This document shows, one piece after another, positions 34,917 to 46,349 of a stretch of 64,000 nucleotides of DNA. The notes under the pieces are model-generated. The model was given only the letters and a program-made list of their open reading frames with translations, did no database searches and was not told the origin of the DNA. Made by a program: the position numbers and the translations under genes. The stretch is taken from contig CAMARW010000010.1 of the NCBI GenBank assembly GCA_945860865.1, positions 1-64,000 of the forward strand, read 5' to 3'. The stretch comes from Chitinophaga pinensis. GTDB taxonomy: Bacteria; Bacteroidota; Bacteroidia; UKL13-3. Positions within the stretch are counted from its first letter, which is position 1. Each line of letters starts with the position of its first letter.

Positions 34917-35702
34917 TTATTTACACAAATAGGTATACGATTCTGAATCAATGGTATCGCCATCTATAATAGCTGCTTGCTCTAACATATTGCCCCATTG
35001 ATCCCATTTATAACTAAATGTGCCAATAAAACCATTAGAAGGAATAACCAGCTTAATAGGTACATTTTTACTTACATAGCGCGTAATATTAAACGGACCT
35101 GCCGCGTTATAATCTAGTGGAATAAGTTGTTTGTATAAGTTGATGGCAGTGTTCTTCTTGCTCAGGTTATATTCATAGTTTAAGGCATATACTTGTTCTA
35201 TTCCATCTTCTTCGATTACAAAATCGCAACTCACTAAATTCTCTCCCGTGTACACCATGTTTTTCATGGTATAATCATTCGTATTAGAATCAATTAATGA
35301 GGTTACCGTTATTTGTTTAGGAAGCGCTGCTGCACCTGTGTATTGGTATATAACGCGACTAAAGCTCTCTGGGTCATCTACATCTTTAGTACAATATTCT
35401 ATGGGCCTGTTTAATTGGTCGTACACAATATAGCCCAATCTAAATAGGCCCATGTAACTTATAATACAAGAATCGCCTATTCTGTTAAAATTAATTGAAA
35501 AGTCGCTTTTTAATTTACTGATGCTACCATTTGCGGCGTATTCTATTTGAAAGGTTTTCAAGTCCCCAAAAGCCTCGTTGGTATAACTGCTTAGGGTGCA
35601 AGTTTTGTTTGTGTTACTTGTATCCTCTGGCGATTTGTCTTTTTTACAGGCAGCAAGCGTTATTACAAATAAGCATGCCATAATTAATTTTTGTTTATTC
35701 AT
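34917..35702 (-). CDS. Lipoprotein of unknown function
   Basis: This 261-residue protein has a type II signal peptide: MNKQKLIMACLFVITLAAC with lipobox LAAC, followed by KKDKSPED. The mature part is mostly beta, with YD-repeat-like phrases (YDQLNRPIEYC, FSYKWDQWGNMLEQ), as seen in Bacteroidota lipoproteins of the DUF4595-like type. No enzyme motif is visible. ATG at 35702 is chosen because it starts the signal peptide; an upstream in-frame codon 21 bp earlier adds nothing useful. It is transcribed alone and terminated at 34861-34892. Confidence 0.75.
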   Translation of the reverse strand: MNKQKLIMACLFVITLAACKKDKSPEDTSNTNKTCTLSSYTNEAFGDLKTFQIEYAANGSISKLKSDFSINFNRIGDSCIISYMGLFRLGYIVYDQLNRPIEYCTKDVDDPESFSRVIYQYTGAAALPKQITVTSLIDSNTNDYTMKNMVYTGENLVSCDFVIEEDGIEQVYALNYEYNLSKKNTAINLYKQLIPLDYNAAGPFNITRYVSKNVPIKLVIPSNGFIGTFSYKWDQWGNMLEQAAIIDGDTIDSESYTYLCK

Positions 35703-35821
35703 GTGGTTTAAGATTTTTAACAAAAAAATACTATAGCACTGTGAGTTAAAAACGGATTTGCGCCAATGAGCAGTTTAACTTTTGCGGGTTTTGCAATTTT
35801 CTTTTAAGTAATTAAATCTCT

Positions 35822-36259
35822 TCACACATCCCCCGTTCTAAAGGTTTTTAATAAATAATTCCCTTTTTCTATTTCAGCAAAAATTTCTGAAACAAACATT
35901 TCAGAAATTTGAATGGCCCTTTGTTTTTGAGCTGACTGCGTATTTACATGCCAGGCAAAAACACCGTTTTCTTCTAGCCAATCTACTTTCCATAATATAT
36001 CGCCGTATCGGCAGGTAATGGTAAAATCATCCGATCTTAGGAGCTTATCATCATAACTCAGTCCTTTGGCCACCAGCGCTGCTAGGTCAAACTCATCGGC
36101 ATTCATTTGTCCCAAAGAAAACAACTCATCATCTTCCTCATTAATTTCTGATGCTGGAATATGATAATCGATTCTAAACTGCGCTAATCCGCCGTGGTAC
36201 TTCTGGGCAACCACCTTTTTATCTAATATTAAACTGAAAATGTCTATGTATATGGGCAT
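35822..36259 (-). CDS. Uncharacterised cytosolic protein
   Basis: I do not recognise this 145-residue protein. It is acidic, has no signal peptide or membrane segment, and shows alternating beta strands (FTITCRYGDILWKVDWL) and a C-terminal helix. The start ATG at 36259 is followed by MPIYIDIFSL. It stands alone, divergent from the glycosyltransferase at 36447. The style (small, acidic, with Trp-rich strand) resembles immunity or SUKH-like proteins, but no toxin partner is nearby, so this is only an impression. Confidence 0.55.
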   Translation of the reverse strand: MPIYIDIFSLILDKKVVAQKYHGGLAQFRIDYHIPASEINEEDDELFSLGQMNADEFDLAALVAKGLSYDDKLLRSDDFTITCRYGDILWKVDWLEENGVFAWHVNTQSAQKQRAIQISEMFVSEIFAEIEKGNYLLKTFRTGDV

Positions 36260-36446
36260 AATGGTTGTTCTTCTTAAAATTTACAAGGCTATACGGCTTG
36301 TGGTAAAAGTAGTAATTTTATTTTATTTTATACACATCAATAGCAATGAGTAAATGCAGAATAGGTAAATTTTGGCGGAAGCCTATTTAAAAATACCTAG
36401 TTTTTTTAAATAAGAATCCTAGCACTTTTTGTTTCTTTGCAACGCT

Positions 36447-37655
36447 ATGAGAGTTTTACAAATATTTAATCGCTTTCCTTGGCCACTCAAAGATGGTGGT
36501 GCTATTGCTAATTACAATGAGAGTATAGGTTATTTAAAAGCAGGCGTTTCGCTTTGCATGGCCTCCTTAAATACCAGTAAACATTTTGTAAACTATGAAG
36601 ACATACCAGAAGAAGTAAGAAACCACGCACAAATTCACCTGAGCTATATAGATAACAGGATCAAACCAAAAGATGCTTTTCTCAACTTATTTCAAAATTC
36701 TTCCTACCATATAGAACGATTTAGGAGTGTAGAATTTGAAATGCTTTTAAAAGATATTTGTGCTAAAAACACCTTTGATGTAGTGGTGTTTGAAAGTGTT
36801 TTTGTGGCGCCTTATTTAGCTGTTATCAGAGAAAACTCGCAAGCAGTATGTGTGCTTAGGCAACACAATATTGAGTATAAAATTTGGGAAACTTTAGCTG
36901 CCCATTGCACCAATGTATTTAAACGGTCTTACTTACATTTATTGGCGGCAAGGCTAAAAAAATATGAGGTATCGGTGCTTAATTCTTTTGATGGTATTAC
37001 TGTTTTTACACAAACAGACTTAGATATGCTCCGTGCAGATAATTGTGTTATTCCCATTGGCATTTTTCCATTTGGTATACAGGCCGATAACTTAATTATA
37101 AACCAAGAAAACCTCGAAATGCCCAGCTTGTTTCATTTAGGTTCTATGGATTGGTTGCCCAACCAAGAGGCTATGACATGGTTTATTCAGGAGGTTTGGT
37201 TTGATGTTTCTGCTCGTTTCCCTTCTTTGCATTTTTACCTAGCCGGCAGGAATATTCCGTTAGATTTCTTTGATTATAACAACCAAAATAATATACGCGT
37301 TTTGGGCGAAGTAGAAAACGCTCACGAACTGATGAATAATAAAGCCATTATGATTGTGCCGCTGTTTTCTGGTAGCGGTATTCGAATTAAAATTTTAGAA
37401 GGAATGGCCCTTGGCAAATGTATTATTGCCACAAATCTGGGAGCGCAAGGAATTGAAGCGGAGGCCGGACAAGCCATTTTATTTGCTAATACGGCCGAGG
37501 AGTTTAAAGATCAAATTGCTTACCTCATAGAAAATCCCGCAGAAATTGCGCGCATAGGCAACAACGCTAAAGAATTGGCTCGAACCAAATATAATAATAC
37601 CCTTTTGATACAACAAAAACTAAACTTCTATAACCAATTAGAAAAAGCCAAATAA
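36447..37655 (+). CDS. GT4-family glycosyltransferase
   Basis: This 402-residue GT-B-fold transferase has N-terminal LQIFNRFPWPLKDGGAIANYN, the donor/acceptor loop of GT4 enzymes. The C-terminal half has FLGSMDWLPNQEAM-like and VPLFSGSGIRIKILEGMALGKCIIAT segments, where the Glu of ILEGMA is the family's nucleotide-sugar ligand. It probably acts in cell-surface polysaccharide or glycolipid synthesis; the sugar is unknown. ATG at 36447 is chosen. The stop overlaps the start of the radical SAM gene by one base (TAATG), so the two are translationally coupled. Confidence 0.85.
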   Translation: MRVLQIFNRFPWPLKDGGAIANYNESIGYLKAGVSLCMASLNTSKHFVNYEDIPEEVRNHAQIHLSYIDNRIKPKDAFLNLFQNSSYHIERFRSVEFEMLLKDICAKNTFDVVVFESVFVAPYLAVIRENSQAVCVLRQHNIEYKIWETLAAHCTNVFKRSYLHLLAARLKKYEVSVLNSFDGITVFTQTDLDMLRADNCVIPIGIFPFGIQADNLIINQENLEMPSLFHLGSMDWLPNQEAMTWFIQEVWFDVSARFPSLHFYLAGRNIPLDFFDYNNQNNIRVLGEVENAHELMNNKAIMIVPLFSGSGIRIKILEGMALGKCIIATNLGAQGIEAEAGQAILFANTAEEFKDQIAYLIENPAEIARIGNNAKELARTKYNNTLLIQQKLNFYNQLEKAK

Positions 37656-39313
37656 TGCAGATTCTACTCACTACTTTAAATGCTAAATACATTCACATGA
37701 ATTTGGCATTACGCATTTTGTATGGCCAAAATAAACACCATGAGGGCTTGGCTTGGAGGGAGTTTGTAATTAAAGAAAACCCAGCAGATATTGCCAAAGC
37801 TTGTGCCCATTATGAGGTAGTGGCTTTTAGTTGCTATATCTGGAATATCACGCAAACACTGGCCGTGGCGCGTGCTTTAAAGGAAATTAATTCTAACATA
37901 AAAATATTGCTAGGCGGACCAGAAGTGAGTTATGATTGGCAAGAGTTGATGTTGTTGCCAGAAGTAGATTTTATTATTCCGGGTGAAGGTGAAATTCCGT
38001 TTGCCGCGTTTTTAAATAATTATCCCAATCTAAGTCAGGTTAGTAATGTGGCCTACAAAGAAAATGAAACCGTAAAATTTACCCCTTCGGCAGAACAATT
38101 TGATATTTTGAATTTGGCAGATTTTAATCCCTATGTTTTTGAAGATGCCAAGTCTATTTTAAATAAAGTTGCCTACATAGAAACCTCGCGGGGTTGCCCT
38201 TACAAATGCGAGTTTTGCTTGGCTAGCCTAGATAACAAGGTTCGGTATTTACCCACCCAAACCATTAAAGATAACTTGCTTTTTTTAATGAATCACGGTA
38301 AGGTTATTAAGTTTTTGGATAGAACGTTTAATGTTAAAAAAGACTTTACTTTAGATATCTTTCAATTTATATTAGATAACCACAAGCCAGGTAATGTTTT
38401 TCAGTTTGAAATAACCGCAGATATTGTGCACCCAGATATCATTCGCTTTATTCAAGAGAAAGTTCCACCGGGTTTATTCCGTTTCGAAATTGGCATACAA
38501 ACAGTAAACCAGCAGGCAAACTTAGCGGTTAGTAGAAAGCAAAATTTCGAAAAAACCAGCGGGGTTATTAGGCAATTGCAGAATAAAATAGAAATGCACC
38601 TCGACTTAATTGTAGGTTTGCCTCTAGATTATTTAAGTGATATTGCCCATAGTTTTAACCAAGTTTTTGCGCTGCACCCACCCGAGTTACAATTGGGTTT
38701 TTTAAAGTTTTTAAAAGGCACTCCCGTTCGAGAAAAATACGAGCAATATGGGTTTCGGTTTGATCCTATGCCGCCCTACCAAATTATAGAAAGTAATTAC
38801 CTAAGCGAAGCAGAATTACATAGCATTACCCACATGGAAGAAGCCTTAGAATTGTATTGGAACAAGAAAAGGGCAGTGCAAACCATGTTGTATTTGGAGC
38901 CTCAAAATAACATGTTTGAGGTGTTAACGCAACTGGGTATTTGGTTCAGCCAGCGCAGCCATTTTCATAAACATAATTTGGAAGAAAGTTTTGAGTTATT
39001 GAGTACTTTTTGTGCACATTATTTCCCGGCAGATGATTTGTTACAAGAAATTATTGCCCTAGATTATTATTTGCATTTTAAGGTAAAACCCAAAACTTTA
39101 TTTTTAGAGGAAGTAGATCGTTCTTTAAAATCTCTATTAATAAAAGCAGAAGGTTTAAACCAACACAAATACCGTTTTATGGTATTTAAAACGCAATTTA
39201 ATTACGCGCATTTTATGCTAACGCAACAAATAGAACGCTTACCGCATTATGTTATTATTCAATACGATGGTGTGCAAAAAGCACAAATGATTTCTTGCCA
39301 AATTATCCCTTAA
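37655..39313 (+). CDS. B12-binding-domain radical SAM protein (DUF4080)
   Basis: This 552-residue protein has an N-terminal cobalamin-binding-like Rossmann domain (~1-130; ILLGGPEVS, FIIPGEGEIPF). The radical SAM barrel has its cluster motif GCPYKCEFC (CxxxCxxC) near residue 178, and a C-terminal DUF4080 region follows. Such proteins are widespread in Bacteroidota and Firmicutes and carry out an unknown radical modification, with cobalamin binding not always kept. It is coupled to the upstream GT4 gene by a TAATG overlap. The substrate cannot be inferred. Confidence 0.88.
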   Translation: MQILLTTLNAKYIHMNLALRILYGQNKHHEGLAWREFVIKENPADIAKACAHYEVVAFSCYIWNITQTLAVARALKEINSNIKILLGGPEVSYDWQELMLLPEVDFIIPGEGEIPFAAFLNNYPNLSQVSNVAYKENETVKFTPSAEQFDILNLADFNPYVFEDAKSILNKVAYIETSRGCPYKCEFCLASLDNKVRYLPTQTIKDNLLFLMNHGKVIKFLDRTFNVKKDFTLDIFQFILDNHKPGNVFQFEITADIVHPDIIRFIQEKVPPGLFRFEIGIQTVNQQANLAVSRKQNFEKTSGVIRQLQNKIEMHLDLIVGLPLDYLSDIAHSFNQVFALHPPELQLGFLKFLKGTPVREKYEQYGFRFDPMPPYQIIESNYLSEAELHSITHMEEALELYWNKKRAVQTMLYLEPQNNMFEVLTQLGIWFSQRSHFHKHNLEESFELLSTFCAHYFPADDLLQEIIALDYYLHFKVKPKTLFLEEVDRSLKSLLIKAEGLNQHKYRFMVFKTQFNYAHFMLTQQIERLPHYVIIQYDGVQKAQMISCQIIP

Positions 39314-39334
39314 AATTTATGCAAATTTGTTAGT

Positions 39335-39997
39335 ATGTCGAGCCACCACATTGTAAAAGATAACCAAGAGCCAGCCCTCATTATTGCTAATGGCGAGGCT
39401 TGTAGTATGCACTTACTAAACCAATTGCTAGAATGGAGTCCGGTGGTAATGGTTTTAGATGGCGCCCTGCCGCGTGTGATAGATTTGGGCATTAAGATAG
39501 ACATTGTTTTAGGCGATTTTGATAGGGAACATGAGCCAGAAAAATTCTTGGCACACCAACATCCAGTGGAGGTTATTCATACGCCCGACCAAAATAAAAC
39601 CGATTTAGAGAAAGGCATAGATTTGCTTTTGAGCAGAAATCACCATGCCATCAATATTGTTTGGGCAACCGGTAAAAGAGCCGATCATACGCTGAATAAC
39701 CTAAGCACTTTGGCTCAATACAAAGACCTAGCCCAGTTGGTAATGTACGATGATTATTCAAAGATTTTTTGCCTCCCAAAACAATTTGATAAATGGTATA
39801 CCGCCGCCACACCCATTTCATTATTGCCAGTGGGAAGGGTAGAGGGCCTTGTTACAAGCGGATTAAAATATGATTTGAACAATGATTTTTTAGAAATGGG
39901 CATTCGCACGGGAAGTAGCAACGAGGCCATGCAAGATGGAACGGTAAAAATTGCCTACCAAAGCGGAACCTTGATGCTAATGGAATGCCACGATTAA
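39335..39997 (+). CDS. thiN: Thiamine pyrophosphokinase
   Basis: This is a 220-residue enzyme that makes thiamine diphosphate from thiamine and ATP. The family motifs are clear: VVMVLDGALPR near residue 35, IDIVLGDFDR near 55, PDQNKTDLEKGI near 85 and WATGKRADHTLNNL near 110. The C-terminal substrate domain (ISLLPVGRVEGLVTSGLKYDL) is complete. It follows the radical SAM gene by 21 bp and is probably on the same transcript. There is no TPP riboswitch ahead of it, as expected for a salvage enzyme. Confidence 0.9.
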   Translation: MSSHHIVKDNQEPALIIANGEACSMHLLNQLLEWSPVVMVLDGALPRVIDLGIKIDIVLGDFDREHEPEKFLAHQHPVEVIHTPDQNKTDLEKGIDLLLSRNHHAINIVWATGKRADHTLNNLSTLAQYKDLAQLVMYDDYSKIFCLPKQFDKWYTAATPISLLPVGRVEGLVTSGLKYDLNNDFLEMGIRTGSSNEAMQDGTVKIAYQSGTLMLMECHD

Positions 39998-39999
39998 TA

Positions 40000-40017
40000 T
40001 TTTGGTTCGAACCAAAA
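40000..40017. promoter_or_regulatory. 18-bp perfect palindrome (GGTTCGAACC core)
   Basis: TTTTGGTTCGAACCAAAA is perfectly self-complementary and lies 3 bp after the thiN stop. The same 16-bp core recurs at 60963-60978 after pnp. With no loop it is more like a protein-binding site than a hairpin terminator. Confidence 0.4.
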
Positions 40018-40066
40018 CGCCCAACAAAAACGAATTAAATTTGTTACTATATTAAATAAATAAAAA

Positions 40067-40588
40067 ATGACAACGCAACAAAGCATAAAAAAACCCAGTC
40101 ATTCGCGCACCATTATGAATGAAATGGTACTGCCCAATGATACCAATACGCTGCATAATTTGATGGGCGGAAGGCTACTGCATTTTATGGACATTGCTGC
40201 CGCTATTGCTGCACAAAAACATTCGGGCAAAACAGTTGTAACTGCTTCGGTAGATAGTGTAAGTTTTGGTAAATCTATTAAGTTGGGAGATGTAGTTACC
40301 TTGCACGCAGAAGTATCGCGCTCTTTTAATACTTCTATGGAAGTTTATATTAAAGTGTGGGCAGAGAACATACCCACCGGCGAAAGTTTCTTGAGCAATG
40401 AAGCCTATTATACTTTTGTAGCCTTAGATAGAAATGGTAGTCCGTTAAAAGTACCAGCACTAGAGCCTGAAACCGAAGACGAAATAAAACGCTACGATGG
40501 CGCCCTCCGCCGCCGCCAATTGCGTCTTATCTTGGCAGGCAAAATGAAGCCCGACGAAGCCACCGAGTTAAAAGCATTATTTGTGTAA
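40067..40588 (+). CDS. Acyl-CoA thioesterase (hotdog fold)
   Basis: This 173-residue hotdog-fold thioesterase is of the YciA/ACOT type. The N-terminal HNLMGGRLLHFMDIAAAIAAQKH supplies the Gly/Asp active-site region, and TASVDSVSFGKSIKLGDVVTLHAEVSRSF is the usual following strand-turn. It hydrolyses acyl-CoA to free acid and CoA in the cytoplasm; chain length is not predictable. The C-terminal ~30 residues (Arg/Lys-rich) are an extra helix. It lies between thiN and atpD with its own spacing. Confidence 0.88.
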   Translation: MTTQQSIKKPSHSRTIMNEMVLPNDTNTLHNLMGGRLLHFMDIAAAIAAQKHSGKTVVTASVDSVSFGKSIKLGDVVTLHAEVSRSFNTSMEVYIKVWAENIPTGESFLSNEAYYTFVALDRNGSPLKVPALEPETEDEIKRYDGALRRRQLRLILAGKMKPDEATELKALFV

Positions 40589-40629
40589 CACAAAATTTTC
40601 CTTAATCTTTTGTTTGATTTTCGTTTTAA

Positions 40630-42180
<1,551 letters not shown>

Positions 42181-42211
42181 TTCATAATACTTAGAATTCA
42201 ATATTTTAACA

Positions 42212-42442
42212 ATGCAATTAGATATCATAACCGCCGATAAATCCCTCTTTAGTGGCGAAATTGAGGCAGTAACCTTGCCAGGTTCTGCGGGTAAATTTCA
42301 AGTATTACAAGGACATGCTGCTATTGTTTCTTCGTTAGAAAAAGGAACCATTGTGGTAAAAAACAAAGGCGGAAAACAAGAGTTTGCCGTAAATGGCGGT
42401 GTGGTAGAAGTACTTAATAACAAAATTACAGTACTCGCATAA
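42212..42442 (+). CDS. atpC: F-type ATP synthase epsilon subunit, short form
   Basis: This 76-residue protein consists of the N-terminal beta-sandwich only (QLDIITADKSLFSGEIEAVTLPGSAGKFQVLQGHA). The usual C-terminal helical hairpin (about 50 residues), which inhibits ATP hydrolysis in E. coli, is absent: the stop follows NNKITVLA. Short epsilon subunits are known in Bacteroidota. It lies 31 bp after atpD, in the same transcript. Confidence 0.93.
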   Translation: MQLDIITADKSLFSGEIEAVTLPGSAGKFQVLQGHAAIVSSLEKGTIVVKNKGGKQEFAVNGGVVEVLNNKITVLA

Positions 42443-42463
42443 GATTCTTAATTTTAAAAAGAT

Positions 42464-42500
42464 AACAGCCAAATATGTAAATGTTTGGCTGTTTTTTTTT
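42464..42500 (+). terminator. Intrinsic terminator after atpDC
   Basis: AACAGCCAAA (42464-42473) and TTTGGCTGTT (42484-42493) form a 10-bp stem followed by a run of T. Confidence 0.92.
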
Positions 42501-42531
42501 GCTTTTATATAGATTTTGGGCCCAATAAAAG

Positions 42532-43938
42532 CTACCTATTCTCTGGAAATAAACGTTCTTGTATAGCAGGCAGTAATTTTTTATTCATTTCATTCCGCAT
42601 GTTATTATACGCATCCATCCCAGCTTTTTCTGGTGTTACCTGAAATCCAGTAACGCCCGTTATGGCCTCGTGTATCAATTCTACACTTGTTTTAGTATCT
42701 GTTAATACCAAATTCATTTCTATGCTTGCACGCAGCATTTGCCCCCACATTATGCCCTGGTCTTTGGTTTCAGCATCTAGGTGCAACACATAATCACTCT
42801 CTTCTTTTTTGCCCACAAAAGCACAGCCTAAATCACCTAAATATTTTTTTACAGCCGGTTCTAAAACACCAAAATTCATTTGCTTTTGCATGTTTTTCTC
42901 TGCACTTTCTAGGTAAATTTTAATAGGTTCAACCTGCAATTGTAAGGTTGCCTGCGGACCTTCTAAATTAAGCAGTAAACGCCGCATAGAGGGCAGTAAA
43001 CTATCTCCTGCAATAATTTTAGCAATGTCTATTTTGGCCTGTATGCTTCTAATACCAGTGGCTCCCTGTATATTGTTTAAAATAAATTGTGCCTCGCCAT
43101 TCGATTGCGTTTCTGCGTTGTTATTACCCTTAAATCTTAGTCCGTTGCCCTGCAATTGTAGCGGTAAAAACTCAATTTTAAGCCCCAATTTATCGTTTTC
43201 CCTTACCTGCGCGCTTACCATTACTGGCTGAACCAAAGATTTTCCAGCACTTACTTTAAAAATTGTCTCGCTGGTTTTAAGCTGAACCAAATACAATTGA
43301 TTTTGAATTTGCGCCAACACCTCATTCATTAAGTAAACACTTCTGCCTTTATAATCGGCTTCAATGGCTTCGTTTAAATAATTTTGCAAGGATATAGCCG
43401 CTTTAAACCTTAACTTTAAGGAAGCTGTATAGTCGTTTTGAACAGAAAGATTATCGGCTCGGTTCAAAAAGTCTTTTGCTTTTTCTATCGCTTCCATTAA
43501 TTTTCTGCGCTTTTGCGCTTCAAATTCGGCTTTGCTAAACCGGTAATAAATAAAGAAATCTTGCGTGTTTTCCCAACTACCCAGCACTTCAAAACCTTCT
43601 AATGTTTCGCTCGAAATTAACTTGGTATCTGAAAAAAACTGCTGACTAAATTGCTGGTTGTTTTGTTGTTGCAATAAAACAGAATGCGATGATACACTTA
43701 CTTTAATTTCGCCCATTAAATCATCTAAGGCGTTTTTTTTAGCCACCCGCTGGTAATCATTTGGGTTCCTTAATTTATTGGCCGAACCTATGCCAATATA
43801 ATAACTGGTATTAATGGGCCTTTGCTGAACCCAATCTGGCTTTTGCAAACTTTGTTGTACATTTTTACTACTGCTACAAGCAAGTAGGCTTGCCAGCAGT
43901 GCAAATGATAGTAAAGTAAAAATCCAACTGTGTTTCAT
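42532..43938 (-). CDS. LPP20-family lipoprotein
   Basis: This 468-residue lipoprotein has signal MKHSWIFTLLSFALLASLLAC with lipobox SLLAC. Residues ~30-150 form an LPP20-like domain (PDWVQQRPINTSYYIGIGSANK...AKKNALDDLMGEIKVSV). The rest is beta-rich and ends in a region resembling LPS-assembly/secretion lipoproteins (MQKQMNFGVLEPAVKKYLGDLGCAFV). ATG at 43938 starts the signal peptide. The next minus-strand gene upstream (44009-44614) is a smaller lipoprotein with the same LPP20-like core, so the two may work together at the outer membrane. The exact role is unknown. Confidence 0.78.
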   Translation of the reverse strand: MKHSWIFTLLSFALLASLLACSSSKNVQQSLQKPDWVQQRPINTSYYIGIGSANKLRNPNDYQRVAKKNALDDLMGEIKVSVSSHSVLLQQQNNQQFSQQFFSDTKLISSETLEGFEVLGSWENTQDFFIYYRFSKAEFEAQKRRKLMEAIEKAKDFLNRADNLSVQNDYTASLKLRFKAAISLQNYLNEAIEADYKGRSVYLMNEVLAQIQNQLYLVQLKTSETIFKVSAGKSLVQPVMVSAQVRENDKLGLKIEFLPLQLQGNGLRFKGNNNAETQSNGEAQFILNNIQGATGIRSIQAKIDIAKIIAGDSLLPSMRRLLLNLEGPQATLQLQVEPIKIYLESAEKNMQKQMNFGVLEPAVKKYLGDLGCAFVGKKEESDYVLHLDAETKDQGIMWGQMLRASIEMNLVLTDTKTSVELIHEAITGVTGFQVTPEKAGMDAYNNMRNEMNKKLLPAIQERLFPENR

Positions 43939-44008
43939 GAATAATTTTAAAATAAAAGTGCAATACAAGGATGATACTTGTATTGCACCTATTAATTGTA
44001 TCTAATAA

Positions 44009-44614
44009 TTAGTTGCCAGCTCTCTCTTTGGCTAACTTATCCATTTCGGCATTAAATACTTCTTCAAACTTCTTTTTGTCGTAGTCTTGCGCTAATTTTT
44101 GGTTGTTATTCATAGCTTTATTAATGCCATTTAAAACGGCTTGCTTATTGGCCTCCAAGGCTACCCAATAGGTGAAGCTATTGTTGGGTTCTTTAAATAA
44201 CTTTTCGCCAATCATTTTAACATCAACTAATTCTTGATTAGTTACCTCACGAGCCAATTCTTCAAACTTATTGTTAAACTCTGTTTTATTATCAATTGTG
44301 CGTTGTTGTGTATACTGGTCTGTAACCTTTTTAACGGTAGTTTGGATTAGGCCAGCCATTTCGCTTTTAGCGTTTTGTAGGGCAATTTTTTTGGCTGTTT
44401 GTAAGTCAGGACTACCACCGCTGCTTTTTGAACGGAAATTTTCGGCATCACTATAAAATTCTTTGCTACTAAATGGTACACTAATTTCAACTGCACCCGT
44501 AGATTTTTCGATAGGAGTGGCCGAATTTTTTTTAGATTTACACGAAGGGGCTAGGCTAGCAATGGCAATTAAAATAGCCCCAGAACGAAGCCAGTTGTTT
44601 AAATTTAGTTTCAT
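44009..44614 (-). CDS. LPP20-like lipoprotein, short paralogue
   Basis: This 201-residue lipoprotein has a signal ending SLAPSC and KSKKNS after the Cys. The core resembles the LPP20 domain of its downstream neighbour: TAKKIALQNAKSEMAGLIQTTVKKV compares with the neighbour's AKKNALDDLMGEIKVSVSS. The C-terminus is a charged helix. ATG at 44614 is chosen because it begins the signal peptide; the longer frame has none. It is separated by 70 bp from the LPP20 gene and is probably in one operon with it. Confidence 0.72.
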   Translation of the reverse strand: MKLNLNNWLRSGAILIAIASLAPSCKSKKNSATPIEKSTGAVEISVPFSSKEFYSDAENFRSKSSGGSPDLQTAKKIALQNAKSEMAGLIQTTVKKVTDQYTQQRTIDNKTEFNNKFEELAREVTNQELVDVKMIGEKLFKEPNNSFTYWVALEANKQAVLNGINKAMNNNQKLAQDYDKKKFEEVFNAEMDKLAKERAGN

Positions 44615-44688
44615 GATGATTTGTTTTTTATTATATGGTAAATGTAAGATTGTTTGCTCAAAAACAAAAGTAGTGCCAGAATCAATTA

Positions 44689-44760
44689 TCAATTACGAAT
44701 TACGTCGAGTCAATTACGAATTACGAGTTACGAATTAAGTGGTGCCCATTACGAGTTATG
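44689..44760. repeat. AATTACGA microrepeat tract
   Basis: AATTACGAATTACG and GAGTTACGAATTA units recur several times within 70 bp. It encodes nothing. It lies between the lipoprotein promoter region and the gapA terminator. Confidence 0.6.
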
Positions 44761-44782
44761 GATTGTGGTTTGTTTTGGGCAT

Positions 44783-44813
44783 AAAAAAACCCCGAATTAA
44801 TCGGGGTTTTTTT
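44783..44813 (-). terminator. Intrinsic terminator after gapA
   Basis: ACCCCGA and TCGGGGT form the stem, flanked by A-run and T-run, with a 6-nt AT loop. It is 25 bp past the gapA stop and can also act on the plus strand. Confidence 0.9.
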
Positions 44814-44837
44814 ATTTTCGAATTTTGTATTTCGAAT

Positions 44838-45875
<1,038 letters not shown>

Positions 45876-45893
45876 CTAAAATAATGTTGCATT

Positions 45894-46086
45894 AAAAAGG
45901 AAGGTCGGGCTTTTGATAAAAATCCGTAAATAAATAGGATTTAGCCTCCACGGGTATCGCAATCTTCTAATGTCTCGGGTAATAAATTACCAAAAATCCC
46001 TCGAAGGTAAAAAAGCCTGATTTTGATATGTGGTTGAGCCGGTTAAAAATTGGTATTAATTTTTTCAAATATTACACCGACCTTCC
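45894..46086 (-). ncRNA. Candidate structured RNA, 6S-like (193 nt)
   Basis: On the minus strand the segment begins GGAAGGTCGG (46086-46077) and ends CCGACCTTCC (45908-45899) followed by TTTTT, giving a perfect 10-bp closing stem plus U-tail. A perfect TAnnTTTG box (TACATTTG, 46099-46092) ends 6 nt before the first G. Inside the stem, partly matching AT-rich arms (TTTGAAAAAATT with AATTTTTATCAAAA-like bases) lead to an open centre and an inner hairpin GGTAATTTATTACC. Length, closing stem and open centre fit 6S RNA (ssrS), but covariance could not be tested. No ORF of note overlaps it. Confidence 0.55.
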
Positions 46087-46091
46087 ATTGG

Positions 46092-46099
46092 CAAATGTA
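46092..46099 (-). promoter_or_regulatory. -7 box of the candidate structured RNA
   Basis: TACATTTG on the minus strand matches TAnnTTTG exactly. The predicted start G at 46086 is 6 nt downstream, a normal distance. Confidence 0.6.
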
Positions 46100-46238
46100 G
46101 GGTTTTTTTTGGGTTTTAGACATTCTTTGGGTATTTGTAATTTAGCTTCAAAAGCCGGTAGGAAAGCTGTATTTTATTAACTTAAAAAATGAAAAGCATA
46201 ATTTTTCAAAAAAAACTTGCCAATAAAAAAAATATCAT

Positions 46239-46246
46239 TACTTTTG
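46239..46246 (+). promoter_or_regulatory. -7 box of tRNA-Glu
   Basis: TACTTTTG matches TAnnTTTG exactly and lies 18 bp ahead of the first tRNA base. Confidence 0.6.
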
Positions 46247-46264
46247 CCAACCCAAAAACAACTT

Positions 46265-46336
46265 GGCCCGTTCGTCTATCGGTTAGGACGTTAGATTTTC
46301 ATTCTGAAAAGAGGGGTTCGACTCCCCTACGGGCTA
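46265..46336 (+). tRNA. tRNA-Glu (anticodon TTC)
   Basis: This 72-nt cloverleaf has acceptor GGCCCGT/ACGGGCT (first pair G-T), anticodon stem TTAGA/TCTGA around TTTTCAT giving anticodon TTC, and T-arm GGGGTTCGACTCCCC. CCA is not encoded. An accessory region begins right after it, and tRNA genes are common integration targets, but no second copy of its 3' end was found in the window. Confidence 0.94.
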
Positions 46337-46349
46337 CAGCGTTAATTAG

